Shown here: positions 51,238-63,400 of the stretch, one piece after another
Layout: each line of letters begins with the position of its first letter
Numbering within the stretch: position 1 is the first letter of the stretch
Origin: Denitratisoma sp.
GTDB taxonomy: Bacteria; Pseudomonadota; Gammaproteobacteria; Burkholderiales; Rhodocyclaceae
Direction: 5' to 3'
DNA length: 64,000 nucleotides
NCBI GenBank assembly: GCA_032027165.1
Contig: JAVSMO010000001.1
Coordinates: forward strand, 335,416 to 399,415
Notes under the pieces: generated by a model
Databases searched by the model: none
The model's input: the letters and a program-made list of their open reading frames with translations, nothing else
Told to the model about the DNA's origin: nothing
Position numbers and translations under genes: made by a program

Positions 51238-52537
51238 CCTGTTCGAGAAAAAGCCGCACGCGCCGCTCGCCGAGCTGATGCGGCCGCGCACGCTCGACGA
51301 GGTGGTCGGCCAGGCCGACCTCCTCGGGCCGGGCAAGCCGCTACGCCTGGCCTTCGAATCGAAGACGCCGCATTCCATGATCCTGTGGGGCCCGCCCGGC
51401 GTCGGCAAGACGACGCTGGCGCGGCTGATGGCGGAGGTCTTCGACGCCGAGTTCATCGCGCTCTCGGCGGTGTTCTCCGGCGTCAAGGACATCCGCGAGG
51501 CGGTCAGCCGCGCCGAGCTGACGCTGGCGAGCAGCGGCCGCCACACCATCCTCTTCGTCGACGAGGTGCACCGCTTCAACAAGGCGCAGCAGGACGCCTT
51601 CCTGCCCTACGTCGAGCAGGGCCTGATCACCTTCATCGGCGCCACCACCGAGAATCCGTCCTTCGAGGTGAACGGCGCGCTGCTGTCGCGCGCCGCGGTG
51701 TACGTGCTGAAGAGCCTCAGCGAGGCGGAGCTCGGCGAACTCTTCGAGCGCGCCCGCGCCAAGGCATTTCCTGACATGGAATTCGACGAGGGCGCGAAGA
51801 GCCGCCTGGTCGGCCTCGCCGACGGCGATGCGCGCCGCCTGCTCAATGCGCTGGAGATCGTGCATACCGCGGCGGCGACCTCGGAGCGCCGTGTCGTGGA
51901 TGCCGACTTTCTGCAGGGCGCGCTGGCGAAGAACCTGCGCCGCTTCGACAAGGGCGGCGACGCCTTCTACGACCAGATCTCGGCCCTGCACAAGTCGGTG
52001 CGCGGCTCGAATCCCGACGCTTCGCTCTACTGGCTGGTGCGCATGCTCGACGGCGGCGCCGATCCGCTCTACCTCGGCCGCCGCATCGTGCGCATGGCGG
52101 TGGAGGACATCGGCCTGGCCGATCCGCGCGCGCTGCAGATCGCATTGAATGCCGTGGAAACCTACGAGCGGCTCGGCTCGCCGGAAGGCGAATTGGCGCT
52201 GGCCGAGGCGGTGATCTTCATGGCCTGCGCCGCCAAGTCGAACGCAGTGTACGTCGCGTATAATTCGGCGCGGAAATTCGTGGGCGAGGACGGCTCGCGC
52301 GAGGTGCCGGTGCACCTGCGCAACGCGCCGACGAAGCTGATGAAGGAACTGGGCTACGGCCGCGAATACCGCTATGCGCACGACGAACCGGAAGCCTACG
52401 CCGCGGGCGAAGACTACCTTCCCGAGGGCATGCCGAAGGTGAACTGGTACCGGCCGACGGCGCGCGGCCTCGAAGCGCAGATCGCCGAGAAGCTCGCCCA
52501 CTTGCGTGAGCTGGATAGAAAAGCCGGGAAGAAGTAA
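51230..52537 (+). CDS. rarA: Replication-associated recombination protein A (MgsA/RarA)
   Basis: A 435-residue AAA+ ATPase: Walker [17 protein letters not shown], Walker [22 protein letters not shown], sensor 1 [20 protein letters not shown], and the C-terminal MgsA domain. It acts at stalled replication forks. GTG start overlaps lolA. The stop codon TAA at 52535-52537 overlaps the first A of dispersed-repeat copy 15. Confidence 0.96.
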   Translation: MSDLFEKKPHAPLAELMRPRTLDEVVGQADLLGPGKPLRLAFESKTPHSMILWGPPGVGKTTLARLMAEVFDAEFIALSAVFSGVKDIREAVSRAELTLASSGRHTILFVDEVHRFNKAQQDAFLPYVEQGLITFIGATTENPSFEVNGALLSRAAVYVLKSLSEAELGELFERARAKAFPDMEFDEGAKSRLVGLADGDARRLLNALEIVHTAAATSERRVVDADFLQGALAKNLRRFDKGGDAFYDQISALHKSVRGSNPDASLYWLVRMLDGGADPLYLGRRIVRMAVEDIGLADPRALQIALNAVETYERLGSPEGELALAEAVIFMACAAKSNAVYVAYNSARKFVGEDGSREVPVHLRNAPTKLMKELGYGREYRYAHDEPEAYAAGEDYLPEGMPKVNWYRPTARGLEAQIAEKLAHLRELDRKAGKK

Positions 52538-52560
52538 AAGTCAGTCCCTGCGGAACGGCG
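52537..52560 (+). repeat. Dispersed 24-bp repeat, copy 15 (between rarA and its convergent neighbour)
   Basis: AAAGTCAGTC, CCTGCGGA, ACGGCG. It fills the whole 23-bp gap between two convergent stop codons; the rarA TAA shares its last A with the repeat. Confidence 0.92.
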
Positions 52561-52848
52561 TCAATGCAGCAGCTCGGTCTGCGCGGGATCGGCGCCGGGG
52601 TGGTCGCCGTTGAAACGGCGATAGAGCGCTTCGAGCCGGGCGGCCTTCTCGAAATGTCCGCGCGCGCGGGCGCGCTCGATGTTCTCCAGCAGGTAGAGCT
52701 TGATCAGGCAGACGCCGGAGGTGGTCTGCAGCAGGGTGGCGCCGATCTCGGCGGCAACGATTTCCGGCACGTGCTCGTGTTCGGCGATGGCTTCGATCTC
52801 GTCCTCGGACAGGTTGCTGAAGCCGATGCATTCCTGCAGTGACAGCAT
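52561..52848 (-). CDS. Conserved hypothetical protein
   Basis: A 95-residue helical cytoplasmic protein: MLSLQECIGFSNLSEDEIEAIAEHEHVPEIVAAEIGATLLQ, then SGVCLIKLYLLENIERARARGHFEKAARLEALYRRFNGDHPG. The first 30 residues resemble a UBA-like three-helix element. I recognise the pattern as a recurrent small protein of betaproteobacteria, but its function is unknown. Convergent to rarA with repeat copy 15 in between. Confidence 0.7.
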   Translation of the reverse strand: MLSLQECIGFSNLSEDEIEAIAEHEHVPEIVAAEIGATLLQTTSGVCLIKLYLLENIERARARGHFEKAARLEALYRRFNGDHPGADPAQTELLH

Positions 52849-52917
52849 GGCGCCTCCGTCGGAAGGAATGTTTTTTTATAGACGCGGCGCGTGGATTTTC
52901 AAGAAGATTTTGCTTAA

Positions 52918-55634
<2,717 letters not shown>

Positions 55635-55715
55635 GCGGCCCCCAAGGCAGAGGAGGGGAAAACCGGTTCCCCTGCATCGCATCAGGCGGGGGATTGGTGT
55701 AGAATGCGCGCCTCC

Positions 55716-55805
<90 letters not shown>

Positions 55806-55817
55806 CACGCACTCGAT

Positions 55818-55846
55818 AAAAAGCCGGCCATTCGGGCCGGCTTTTT
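55818..55846. terminator. Bidirectional intrinsic terminator after tRNA-Ser
   Basis: A perfect stem AAAAAGCCGGCC / GGCCGGCTTTTT around loop ATTCG, with T-runs on both strands. It ends the tRNA transcript on the plus strand and the TolC-like gene on the minus strand. Confidence 0.92.
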
Positions 55847-55861
55847 GTTGCCCCGATTGCC

Positions 55862-57679
55862 TTATTTCACGGCTTCGGCGGTTTCCCGGACGATCAGCCA
55901 GCGTCCGTCGATCCGTTCCCACTCGAGGGTCTTCAGCACGACGTCCTTGAACTGCCCGGAGCGGTAAGCCTGCCTGAAGACGGTATTGGCGTGCCTGGCG
56001 TCCCGGACGACAAGCTTGATGTCGCGGATATCCAGCGAGATCTCCTTGGCGCGTTCCAGCGCCCGCTTGCGCTTGGCTGCCCACGCTTCGCGCGTGCTGC
56101 CGTCGGCGGGCGCGAAGGCCGGGGCGTAGGCGTCCAGGTAGGCCTGCGCGTTGCGGTCCGACCAGGCGGTCGTCCAGGCCTTGAGGGCTTCGGCGACGGC
56201 GCGCTCGGGCGTCGTTTCGGGCTGCGGAGATGCCGGTGCTTCGGTTGCGGCCGCAGCGGGCGCGAGCTCCTTGAGCAATTCCTGCGCACGGGCGTCCAGG
56301 GTTGCCTTGTCGGCGACATAGAGCTGCGGGTTGTCCGGCGGGCAATTCTCCGGCGCCTCTTCGCCGGCCGCCCACATTTCCGGCTCCGGCGGGGGCGGGT
56401 CGCCGGCCTTCGAGACGCCCAGCGTGGCGAGCAGCTTGCCGACGCCGGCGTGGGTGCGGAGGTAGGCGATGGCCAGGTCGTGCTCGGCATTGCTGTAGGA
56501 GCGGCGCGACTGGAAGAGTTCGTTCTCGCTGTCGAGCAGGTCGAGCAGGCTGCGCTGGCCGATGTCGAACTGCTTGCGGTAGGCGTCGCGCGCCTTCTCG
56601 ATGGAGAGCTGGTGCTGGTCGAGGTAGACGAGCTGCTCGGTCAGCTTGCGCGTGTCGTTGAAGGCGATGGCGACGTTCTGCCGAACGTCGCGGCAGGTCT
56701 TGTCGCGCAGGTCCTTGGCGACGTTGTGCTGTTCGGCATATTGGCGGGAGCGGCCGATGTCGGAGAAACCGTTGAAGAGGTTCCAGCTCAGCACGACTTC
56801 TGCAGTGCTGGATTCATGCTGGCCGATATAGCCGTTGAGATTGTCTCCCCGGTCGCGCTTCAGCCGCAGGTCGAGGCGCGGCTGGTAGGCGGCGTCCCGC
56901 ACCCGGGCGGCGGAATAGGCGGAGCGGACGTTCTCGATCGAGGCGAGCAGGGCGGGGCTGCCGCGCTGCGCGGCAGCCAGTGCCTCGGCCATGTCCTTCG
57001 GCATGCCCTTGGTCAGGTTGGCGAGGGAATCCATCTCCCTGGGAGGCTGCTCGCCCACCACGCGCATGTAGCGGGCGCTGACGTCGTGCAGGTTCGAGGT
57101 TTCGGTCAGGAGGTTGGCCTCGGCCAGGGCCAGCCGGCCGGCGGCCTGCTCGAGGTCGACGCGGCGCCCGACGCCGGCCTGCACCTTTTTCTGGATCTGC
57201 TCGAAGACCGAGCGGTGGCGGACATAGTTCTCCTCCGCCAATGCGACCAGCTTGCGGTAGCGCAGGACGTCGATGTAGGCACGCGCCGCCTCGAGCGCTG
57301 CATTCTCGGAAGCGTCCTGCAGTTCGAAAAGGCGGACGGCGAGGGCGTGGTCGAAGCGCTTCACTTCATTGCGCGTGGCGAACCCGTCGTATAGCATCTG
57401 CGTCAGGGTGAGCGTCGTCGAGTTGCGCGTATAGTCCTTCTTCAGGATCGGATCGTCGCGGTGGTCGCGCCCCTTGTTGGCGGAGAGGTCGAGGCGGGGC
57501 AGGTAGCCGCCGAAGGCGGCGTCGCGCTCCCCTTGGGCGGCCTTGTAGGCGTGCCAGCGCTGCAGGACTTCGGGATTGGAAAGGACGGCCTTCTGCGCCG
57601 CGCCTTGCAGTGTCAGGGTTTGTGCTTGTGCCAGCAGCGGGCTCAGGGCCAGGCACAGCATCAGGATGTTGCGTAGCAT
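55862..57679 (-). CDS. TolC-family type I export outer-membrane protein with C-terminal NTF2-like domain
   Basis: A 605-residue protein. Signal peptide (about 1-20, ending LLAQAQ), then a full TolC/LapE-type region with the two homologous coiled-coil barrels (LTLQGAAQKAVLSNPEVLQRWHAYKAAQGERDAAFGGYLPRLDLSA, and a matching repeat). After about residue 440 a Pro/Ala-rich linker leads to an extra domain resembling NTF2/SnoaL-like folds (AVAEALKAWTTAWSDRNAQAYLDAYAP, then TLEWERIDGRWLIVRETAEAV). It probably exports the adjacent giant adhesin. The start at 57679 is chosen for the signal peptide. Confidence 0.88.
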   Translation of the reverse strand: MLRNILMLCLALSPLLAQAQTLTLQGAAQKAVLSNPEVLQRWHAYKAAQGERDAAFGGYLPRLDLSANKGRDHRDDPILKKDYTRNSTTLTLTQMLYDGFATRNEVKRFDHALAVRLFELQDASENAALEAARAYIDVLRYRKLVALAEENYVRHRSVFEQIQKKVQAGVGRRVDLEQAAGRLALAEANLLTETSNLHDVSARYMRVVGEQPPREMDSLANLTKGMPKDMAEALAAAQRGSPALLASIENVRSAYSAARVRDAAYQPRLDLRLKRDRGDNLNGYIGQHESSTAEVVLSWNLFNGFSDIGRSRQYAEQHNVAKDLRDKTCRDVRQNVAIAFNDTRKLTEQLVYLDQHQLSIEKARDAYRKQFDIGQRSLLDLLDSENELFQSRRSYSNAEHDLAIAYLRTHAGVGKLLATLGVSKAGDPPPPEPEMWAAGEEAPENCPPDNPQLYVADKATLDARAQELLKELAPAAAATEAPASPQPETTPERAVAEALKAWTTAWSDRNAQAYLDAYAPAFAPADGSTREAWAAKRKRALERAKEISLDIRDIKLVVRDARHANTVFRQAYRSGQFKDVVLKTLEWERIDGRWLIVRETAEAVK

Positions 57680-57721
57680 TTTTTGGCGCTTTTTACGATA
57701 AAAGCATTGCGGCAAGTGCGA

Positions 57722-58420
57722 ATGATATCGCAGACAGGGGAGGACAGGCTATCGCGGCTGAGTGCGACGGTGCGCCGTTTCGGCGCATGGCTGGCCGTAT
57801 TCCTCCTGTGCCAGGGCACGGTCGCCGATATCGAGAAGATGCAGTCGATGTTGCTGCGGTATGGCGGTGCGGCCGCGATGTTCCGCGACTGGCGGCAATT
57901 GATCGACGACAGCAGGGCGCTGGGGACGCGGGACAGGCTTAGGCGCATCAATGAGTTCTTCAATCGAAAAATCCAGTTTGTGGACGACAGCCAGGTCTGG
58001 GGACAGACGGACTACTGGGCAACACCCCTCGAGACCCTGGCCAAGGGCAAGGGCGACTGCGAGGATTTCACCATCGCCAAATATTTCACGCTCTTGGACG
58101 CCGGCATAGCGAACGAGCAGTTGCGCCTGATTTACGTCAAGGCCAGGATCGGCGGGTCGGCCAGCCAGGTGACCCAGGCACACATGGTGCTTGCCTTTTA
58201 TCCCGAGCCCGACGCGGAACCGCTGATTCTCGACAACCTGATCACCGACATTCGTCCTGCGTCACGCCGCCCCGATCTGCAGCCGATGTTCAGCTTCAAC
58301 AGCCAGGGCATTTGGGCAAATCCAAACGCAAGCGGCGTGCCAGCCGCATCCGGCCCCGGCCGTCTGACGCGCTGGCAGGATCTCCTCAGGCGGGCGAAGG
58401 CCGAGGGAATCGAATTTTGA
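57722..58420 (+). CDS. lapG: LapG-type periplasmic cysteine protease (BTLCP)
   Basis: A 232-residue transglutaminase-like cysteine protease with an N-terminal membrane or signal segment (about 20-36). The catalytic triad is visible: C113 in KGKGDCEDFTIAKYF, H154 in QAHMVLAFY and D171 in LILDNLITD. LapG cuts the N-terminal region of LapA-type adhesins and releases them from the cell, unless held by LapD. I chose ATG 57722; a TTG at 57683 would add 13 residues. It sits directly between the TolC-like gene and lapD. Confidence 0.92.
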   Translation: MISQTGEDRLSRLSATVRRFGAWLAVFLLCQGTVADIEKMQSMLLRYGGAAAMFRDWRQLIDDSRALGTRDRLRRINEFFNRKIQFVDDSQVWGQTDYWATPLETLAKGKGDCEDFTIAKYFTLLDAGIANEQLRLIYVKARIGGSASQVTQAHMVLAFYPEPDAEPLILDNLITDIRPASRRPDLQPMFSFNSQGIWANPNASGVPAASGPGRLTRWQDLLRRAKAEGIEF

Positions 58421-58459
58421 GCAATATTTAACGAAGTTCTTGTCGAAGGAAGAACGGTT

Positions 58460-60382
58460 ATGTCGATGTATCGTCAACTTTGGCTTGCAGTCATCGTCAG
58501 CATGCTGGTCGCGCTGGCCGGCAGCCTGCTCGCCTCTTCCCTGAGCGCGCGCAGCTACCTTGCCGAGCAGCTGTCGATGAAGAACACCGACAATGCGGCG
58601 ACCTTGGCGCTTTCGCTCAGCCTGAAGTCGCCCGACCTGGTGGAAACCGAGCTTGCGGTTTCCGCCTTGTTCGACAGCGGACATTACGAGCTGATTCGCG
58701 TCGTCGATCCCCGCGGAAACGTTCTGGTCGAGCGGCGGATGGCGCCCGGGAGCTATGGCGCGCCGGCATGGTTCGTCCGTCTGCTGCCGATCGAAGCGCG
58801 GCCGGGCCAGGCGCAGATCAGCAGCGGCTGGAAGCAGGTCGGTACGGTGCACCTGGTGAGCAACAGCCGCTTCGCCTATGAATCCCTCTGGCAAAACGTC
58901 TGGGAACTGGCCGGTGCGCTTTTCCTGGCGACGCTGGTGGGCGGCTATCTCGGCACGCTGATTCTGCGCCGCCTGCGCGCACCCCTCCAGGCCGTCATTG
59001 GCCAGGCGCGGGCGATCACCGAGCGTCGCTTCGTCACCATCGAAGAGCCGGATGTGCCGGAGCTGAAACAGCTGGCTGCGGCGATGAATGCGACCGTGGG
59101 GCGCCTGCAGGGCATGTTCGAGGAAGAGGCCGCTCGCCTGGATGCGGTCCGGCGCGAGGCGAACTGCGATTCGCTGACCGGGCTGGCCAACCGCAGCCAT
59201 TTCCTGGCGCGTCTGCATCAGGCGCTGGAGGCCGAGGATTCGCGCGGCATCGGGCTGATCCTGGTGCGGGTGGCGGATCTGGCCGGCGTCAACCGGCGGC
59301 TGGGTCGCGATGCGACCGACGAGCTGTTGCGCCGTTTTGCGGCCGTCCTGCAGGCGGAGGCGGCGCAGCAGGCCGACAGTCTGGTGGCGCGCCTGAACGG
59401 CGCCGATTTTGCGTTGCTCGTGATGGGACAGTCGGGCGCCGGGCCGCTGGCCGGGCGCCTGCTGCCGCGTCTGGTCCAGGAGGCCGCGCCCTTCGTCGGA
59501 GAGGGCCCGGTCGCCCATGTCGGATTGGGTGCTTTCCCCCGCGGCGCGGAGATGAGCGCCGTGCTGTCCCAGGCGGATGCGGCGCTGGCGGCGGCGGAAG
59601 CCGATGGCGGCAACGTCATCCGGGAAGCCGGCCACGCAGCCGGGGAGGATGCGCCGAAGAGCGCCGAGGAGTGGTCGCGGTTGATTCGCCATGCGCTCGA
59701 CCAGCACTGGGTCCGGCTGATTTCGTTCCCCGTCGTCGATTTCAGCCAGCGCCTGATCCATCGCGAGTGCCCTTTGCGCCTGATGCTGGACGAACAGGGC
59801 GAGTGGCTGCCGGCCGGACGTTTCCTGCCGATCGCCGAGCGGCTGAAGCTGACTTCCAGGCTGGATCTGTCGGCGATTGCGCTGGGTCTGGCCGACCTGG
59901 CGGCGAATCCGGCCGTGACGGGGCTGGCGGTCAATCTCTCCGCCAGTTCTCTGCAGGACCGGGCCTTCCGCGGGGAGTTAAGCGGTTTGCTGCGCCAGAA
60001 TGCCCAGGCTGCCAGGCGGCTGTGGCTGGAGGTGGCGGAGAGCGGCGCACTCAAGCATTTCGATGCATTCCGCGATCTGTGCAGTGAATTGAAACGCTCG
60101 GGCTGCAGGGTCGGCATCGAGCATTTCGGGCGCCAGTTCAGCCAGGTCGGCCAGCTGCATGGCCTCGGCATCGATTACATCAAGGTCGACGCCAGTTTTG
60201 TACGCGAACTCGACAAGAATCCCGGCAACCAGGCTTTCCTCAAGGGCTTGTGCGCGATCGTGCACGGCATCGGCATCCAGGTGATTGCCGAGGGCGTGGT
60301 GAGCGACGCGGAAATGCAGGCACTGGCCGGCGTGGGATTCGATGGCGCCACCGGCCCGGCGGTCCGGGAGCCGGCCGCCTGA
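58460..60382 (+). CDS. lapD: LapD-type c-di-GMP receptor (degenerate GGDEF-EAL)
   Basis: A 640-residue inner-membrane protein: N-terminal helix, periplasmic LapD/MoxY domain (about 25-140), second helix, HAMP, then GGDEF and EAL domains. Both active sites are degenerate: RLNGADF replaces RxGGDEF near residue 311 and IHRECPLRL replaces the ExLxR of EAL near residue 432, so it should bind rather than make or break c-di-GMP. Binding lets the periplasmic domain sequester LapG and keep the adhesin on the surface. 39 bp after lapG. Confidence 0.92.
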   Translation: MSMYRQLWLAVIVSMLVALAGSLLASSLSARSYLAEQLSMKNTDNAATLALSLSLKSPDLVETELAVSALFDSGHYELIRVVDPRGNVLVERRMAPGSYGAPAWFVRLLPIEARPGQAQISSGWKQVGTVHLVSNSRFAYESLWQNVWELAGALFLATLVGGYLGTLILRRLRAPLQAVIGQARAITERRFVTIEEPDVPELKQLAAAMNATVGRLQGMFEEEAARLDAVRREANCDSLTGLANRSHFLARLHQALEAEDSRGIGLILVRVADLAGVNRRLGRDATDELLRRFAAVLQAEAAQQADSLVARLNGADFALLVMGQSGAGPLAGRLLPRLVQEAAPFVGEGPVAHVGLGAFPRGAEMSAVLSQADAALAAAEADGGNVIREAGHAAGEDAPKSAEEWSRLIRHALDQHWVRLISFPVVDFSQRLIHRECPLRLMLDEQGEWLPAGRFLPIAERLKLTSRLDLSAIALGLADLAANPAVTGLAVNLSASSLQDRAFRGELSGLLRQNAQAARRLWLEVAESGALKHFDAFRDLCSELKRSGCRVGIEHFGRQFSQVGQLHGLGIDYIKVDASFVRELDKNPGNQAFLKGLCAIVHGIGIQVIAEGVVSDAEMQALAGVGFDGATGPAVREPAA

Positions 60383-60389
60383 GGTTGTT

Positions 60390-60404
60390 CCCGGTCGAGC
60401 CGGG
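60390..60404. terminator. Hairpin between lapD and the adhesin gene
   Basis: CCCGG-TCGAG-CCGGG between the two convergent genes. Short stem and no T-run; low confidence. Confidence 0.35.
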
Positions 60405-60419
60405 CCGCGTGGCAGACCG

Positions 60420-63400
60420 TCAATCCGTAATCAACTTGCCCCTGTTGAGCAGGTCCTGGATGATCTGCTGATCGGTCGTATTGGTGCCGACCAGGTTAAC
60501 CCCGTTGAGGACGATGGTCATGTCTTCAACCCCCGAGGTGTATGTTCCGCCCGGTGCGTGCGCATCCCCGGAGAAGCCGCCGGTGGTGCTGATGTGTACC
60601 CTGGTGCTGGATCCCGAGCGCTCGAAGTGCAGAAAATCGGCCAGGTTGCCGGCATTCAACCCGGCGTGCACCTCGCCCTGAAGCAGGTCGCGCAGGTCGA
60701 GTGCCTCGCCGGCTGTCGAGTTGAACGCATTGCCGTCGGTGATGGTGTCGGTTGCGGGCGTTCCCGGCGTTCCCGAGTCCCCCAGCACCCACTTGAAGAC
60801 GTCGGCACCGGCGCCCCCGGTCAGGGTGTCGCTGCCGCTCCCCCCCAGGATCACATCGTTGCCGCCGGAGGCGGAAATGGTGTCGTTGCCGGCGCCGCCG
60901 TCGATGACCTCGGCGTTGTTGGTGCCGCTCAGGGTGTTGGCGGCAGACGTTCCCGTGATCAGGTTGCCCGTGCTGTCGACGATGTCCGCGGCGACGATCG
61001 CATTCTCCTGCGGCATGACGTGCAGGTCCAGCGTCTGGGTTGCGGCGGTGGCTGTCGCGCCTGTGGCCGACTCGGTGGCCGTTGCCGTCACCGATATGTG
61101 CAGATTGCCAAGGTAGCTGCCGTCGATGCGCAGCATTGCCGTGGCGAGATCGCTGCCCTGGATGGTGATGACGCCGCCCGATTCCGTGTACGTGTTGGTT
61201 CCCGCGACGATCTGTGCGCCGGCAGGCACGCCGCTTAAGCTCAGGCTCAACGTTTCAGATCCGTCGGAGTCGACCAGAGAGGCCGATACATAGTTGGCAA
61301 GTTGAATATCCGTCATGGTTCCGCCGACGGCGTTGTTTGCGGCGACGCCCTGGACGCCGATCAGGACGATATCGTCGATCATGGCGCCCCGGCCATTCGG
61401 ATTGAAGCTCGTCGCCGTGGTGAGGATCGAGATCGTGTGAGAGGCGCCGTCACCGACGATGCTCAGCTTGAGATTCTTCCAGTCCAGGTAGGTTTGCGGG
61501 CTCGTGGCCGAATAACTCGCAACGGTCGTGCCGTCCACCTGGACGGAAATATTGGTGTAGTCGCCAGTGAATCCCGGCCGGCCCGCATAGTCGAACGACA
61601 GTTGATAGACCAGACCCGCCTGGGTCGCCACGGTGCGCGAGATGCCGATGGTCTGGACGTTGCTGCTGGCGTTGTTCAGTTCGAGCCAATCCACACCATT
61701 TCCCGGAGCGGCATAAATCGTATTCGAACCGCCGTCCTGGCGCTGCTGACTATCGCCGTTCGACCAGATCTCGAGGGTGTTCGTCCCGCCCGAATAGGGG
61801 TCGGGGGCATCGAGCCGAGTCCAGCCTTCAAAGGGATTCGCACTGACGGTTTCCGACGAGTTGTTCGAGTCCGGCGCGCTCTCCCAGCTGGTCTGGAACA
61901 GAACCGAAGTGGGGGTCGCCGTGACGCTCAGCAGCGGCGTGTCCGCTACCGGTGACACATTGACCGTCACGGTGGCCGTGGACACGTCGCCGTCGGCGTC
62001 GGTCAGGGTGTAGGTGAAACTGTCGGTGCCGCTGAAATGCGGGTTCGGCGTGTAGCTGAAGGTGCCGTCGGCATTGACCACTGCCGTGCCATGCATCGCC
62101 TGGTTCCCGAGCGCCCAGACATTGCCGCCGTCCTGGGAGAGGGCGTCGTTGGCCGCCAGATTCCCGCTAAGAACGGTGTCCTCGGTGGCGGAAACGGAGT
62201 CCGCCCGCGCTACCGGCGTGTAGTCGATGGGCGGCGCGGTGAGTGTGACATCGACCAGTCCGGTGGCCGTGTCGTTGTCGGCATCGGTCATCGTGTAGCT
62301 GAAATCCAGCGGAATGTCGGAAAAATAATTGTTGGCCGATACCCCGGAGAAGCCGATGCGGAACTGGCCCCCGCCCGGCGGGCTGCTGATTTCAAGCGAG
62401 GTGAAGTAAAGCGCGCCATTGGACAGAGGAATGGAGAAAGGCACGTCGGCATTACCCACCCCGTTGATGCTTCCGGAATACGTCACCGAATTGCCGGAAT
62501 CATCTATGGCGGCGGTTACTGTCCAGCTCAGCGTATAGGCCGCGCTGCCCTGCCCCTCCACGATCATGTTGATGCCGCGCACCTGGCCTGCGTTTCCGCT
62601 GGGATCGGTGAAGTTCATGAACAGCCTCTCCCCGGCATCGAACCAGTTGCCGCCGACGCCGATCCAGTTGTTGTTCGTGTTGACCGTCGAGACGGCGCCA
62701 AGTGCGTCCACCGCGGTCATGCTGTCCACCAGATACCCACCGAAACCGAGGTCGAGGTTGTCGATGTTGCCGCCGCTGATGACCGTATAGGTGGTTTCCG
62801 AGCCAAGCGTTCCGATGCGCCCCACCGCATTGAGCAGTTCGAAGCTGTATTGCGGATTGTTGCTTGCGTTGACGGTGGTCGGGTCGATTGTCAGTCGGAA
62901 GATGAGCGTTCCGTCGGATAGTTCGCCGGTGAGCGTGCCGTTGCCGTGGTCTACGTAGAGGATCGGTTTGCCCTCAAATACCAGGCTCGGTAGGCTTGCG
63001 GTGTTCCAGGTGATACCCGTGACATCGTTGGAAATCGTCGCCTCGGCGAGATATCCCGATTCCGCATGGGCGCCGTCGTTGGGTGTGACGATGAGCTTGT
63101 CGCCGGTTACTGATGGCGCATCGTCGTTGACGGTGACGGTAAAGCCTGCCGTCGTGATCAGATTGCCGCTCCCGTCTTTCGCCAGCACGGTCAGCGGGAT
63201 ATTCATGCCATGGGCCTCGTCGGCGATGGCCGGATGGTCGATGCCGCGAATCTGTCGGAAAGCATAGCCGTCGTTGGTGGCATTGAGGGTTACCGTGAAT
63301 ACCGTGCCGCTGGCCGTGCTCGCCGTCAGGGTCCGGCTTCCCGCATTCCAGGCATAGGTGATTGCCTCGCCGTTGGAGGTTAGTCCGGAGGCCACCGAGT

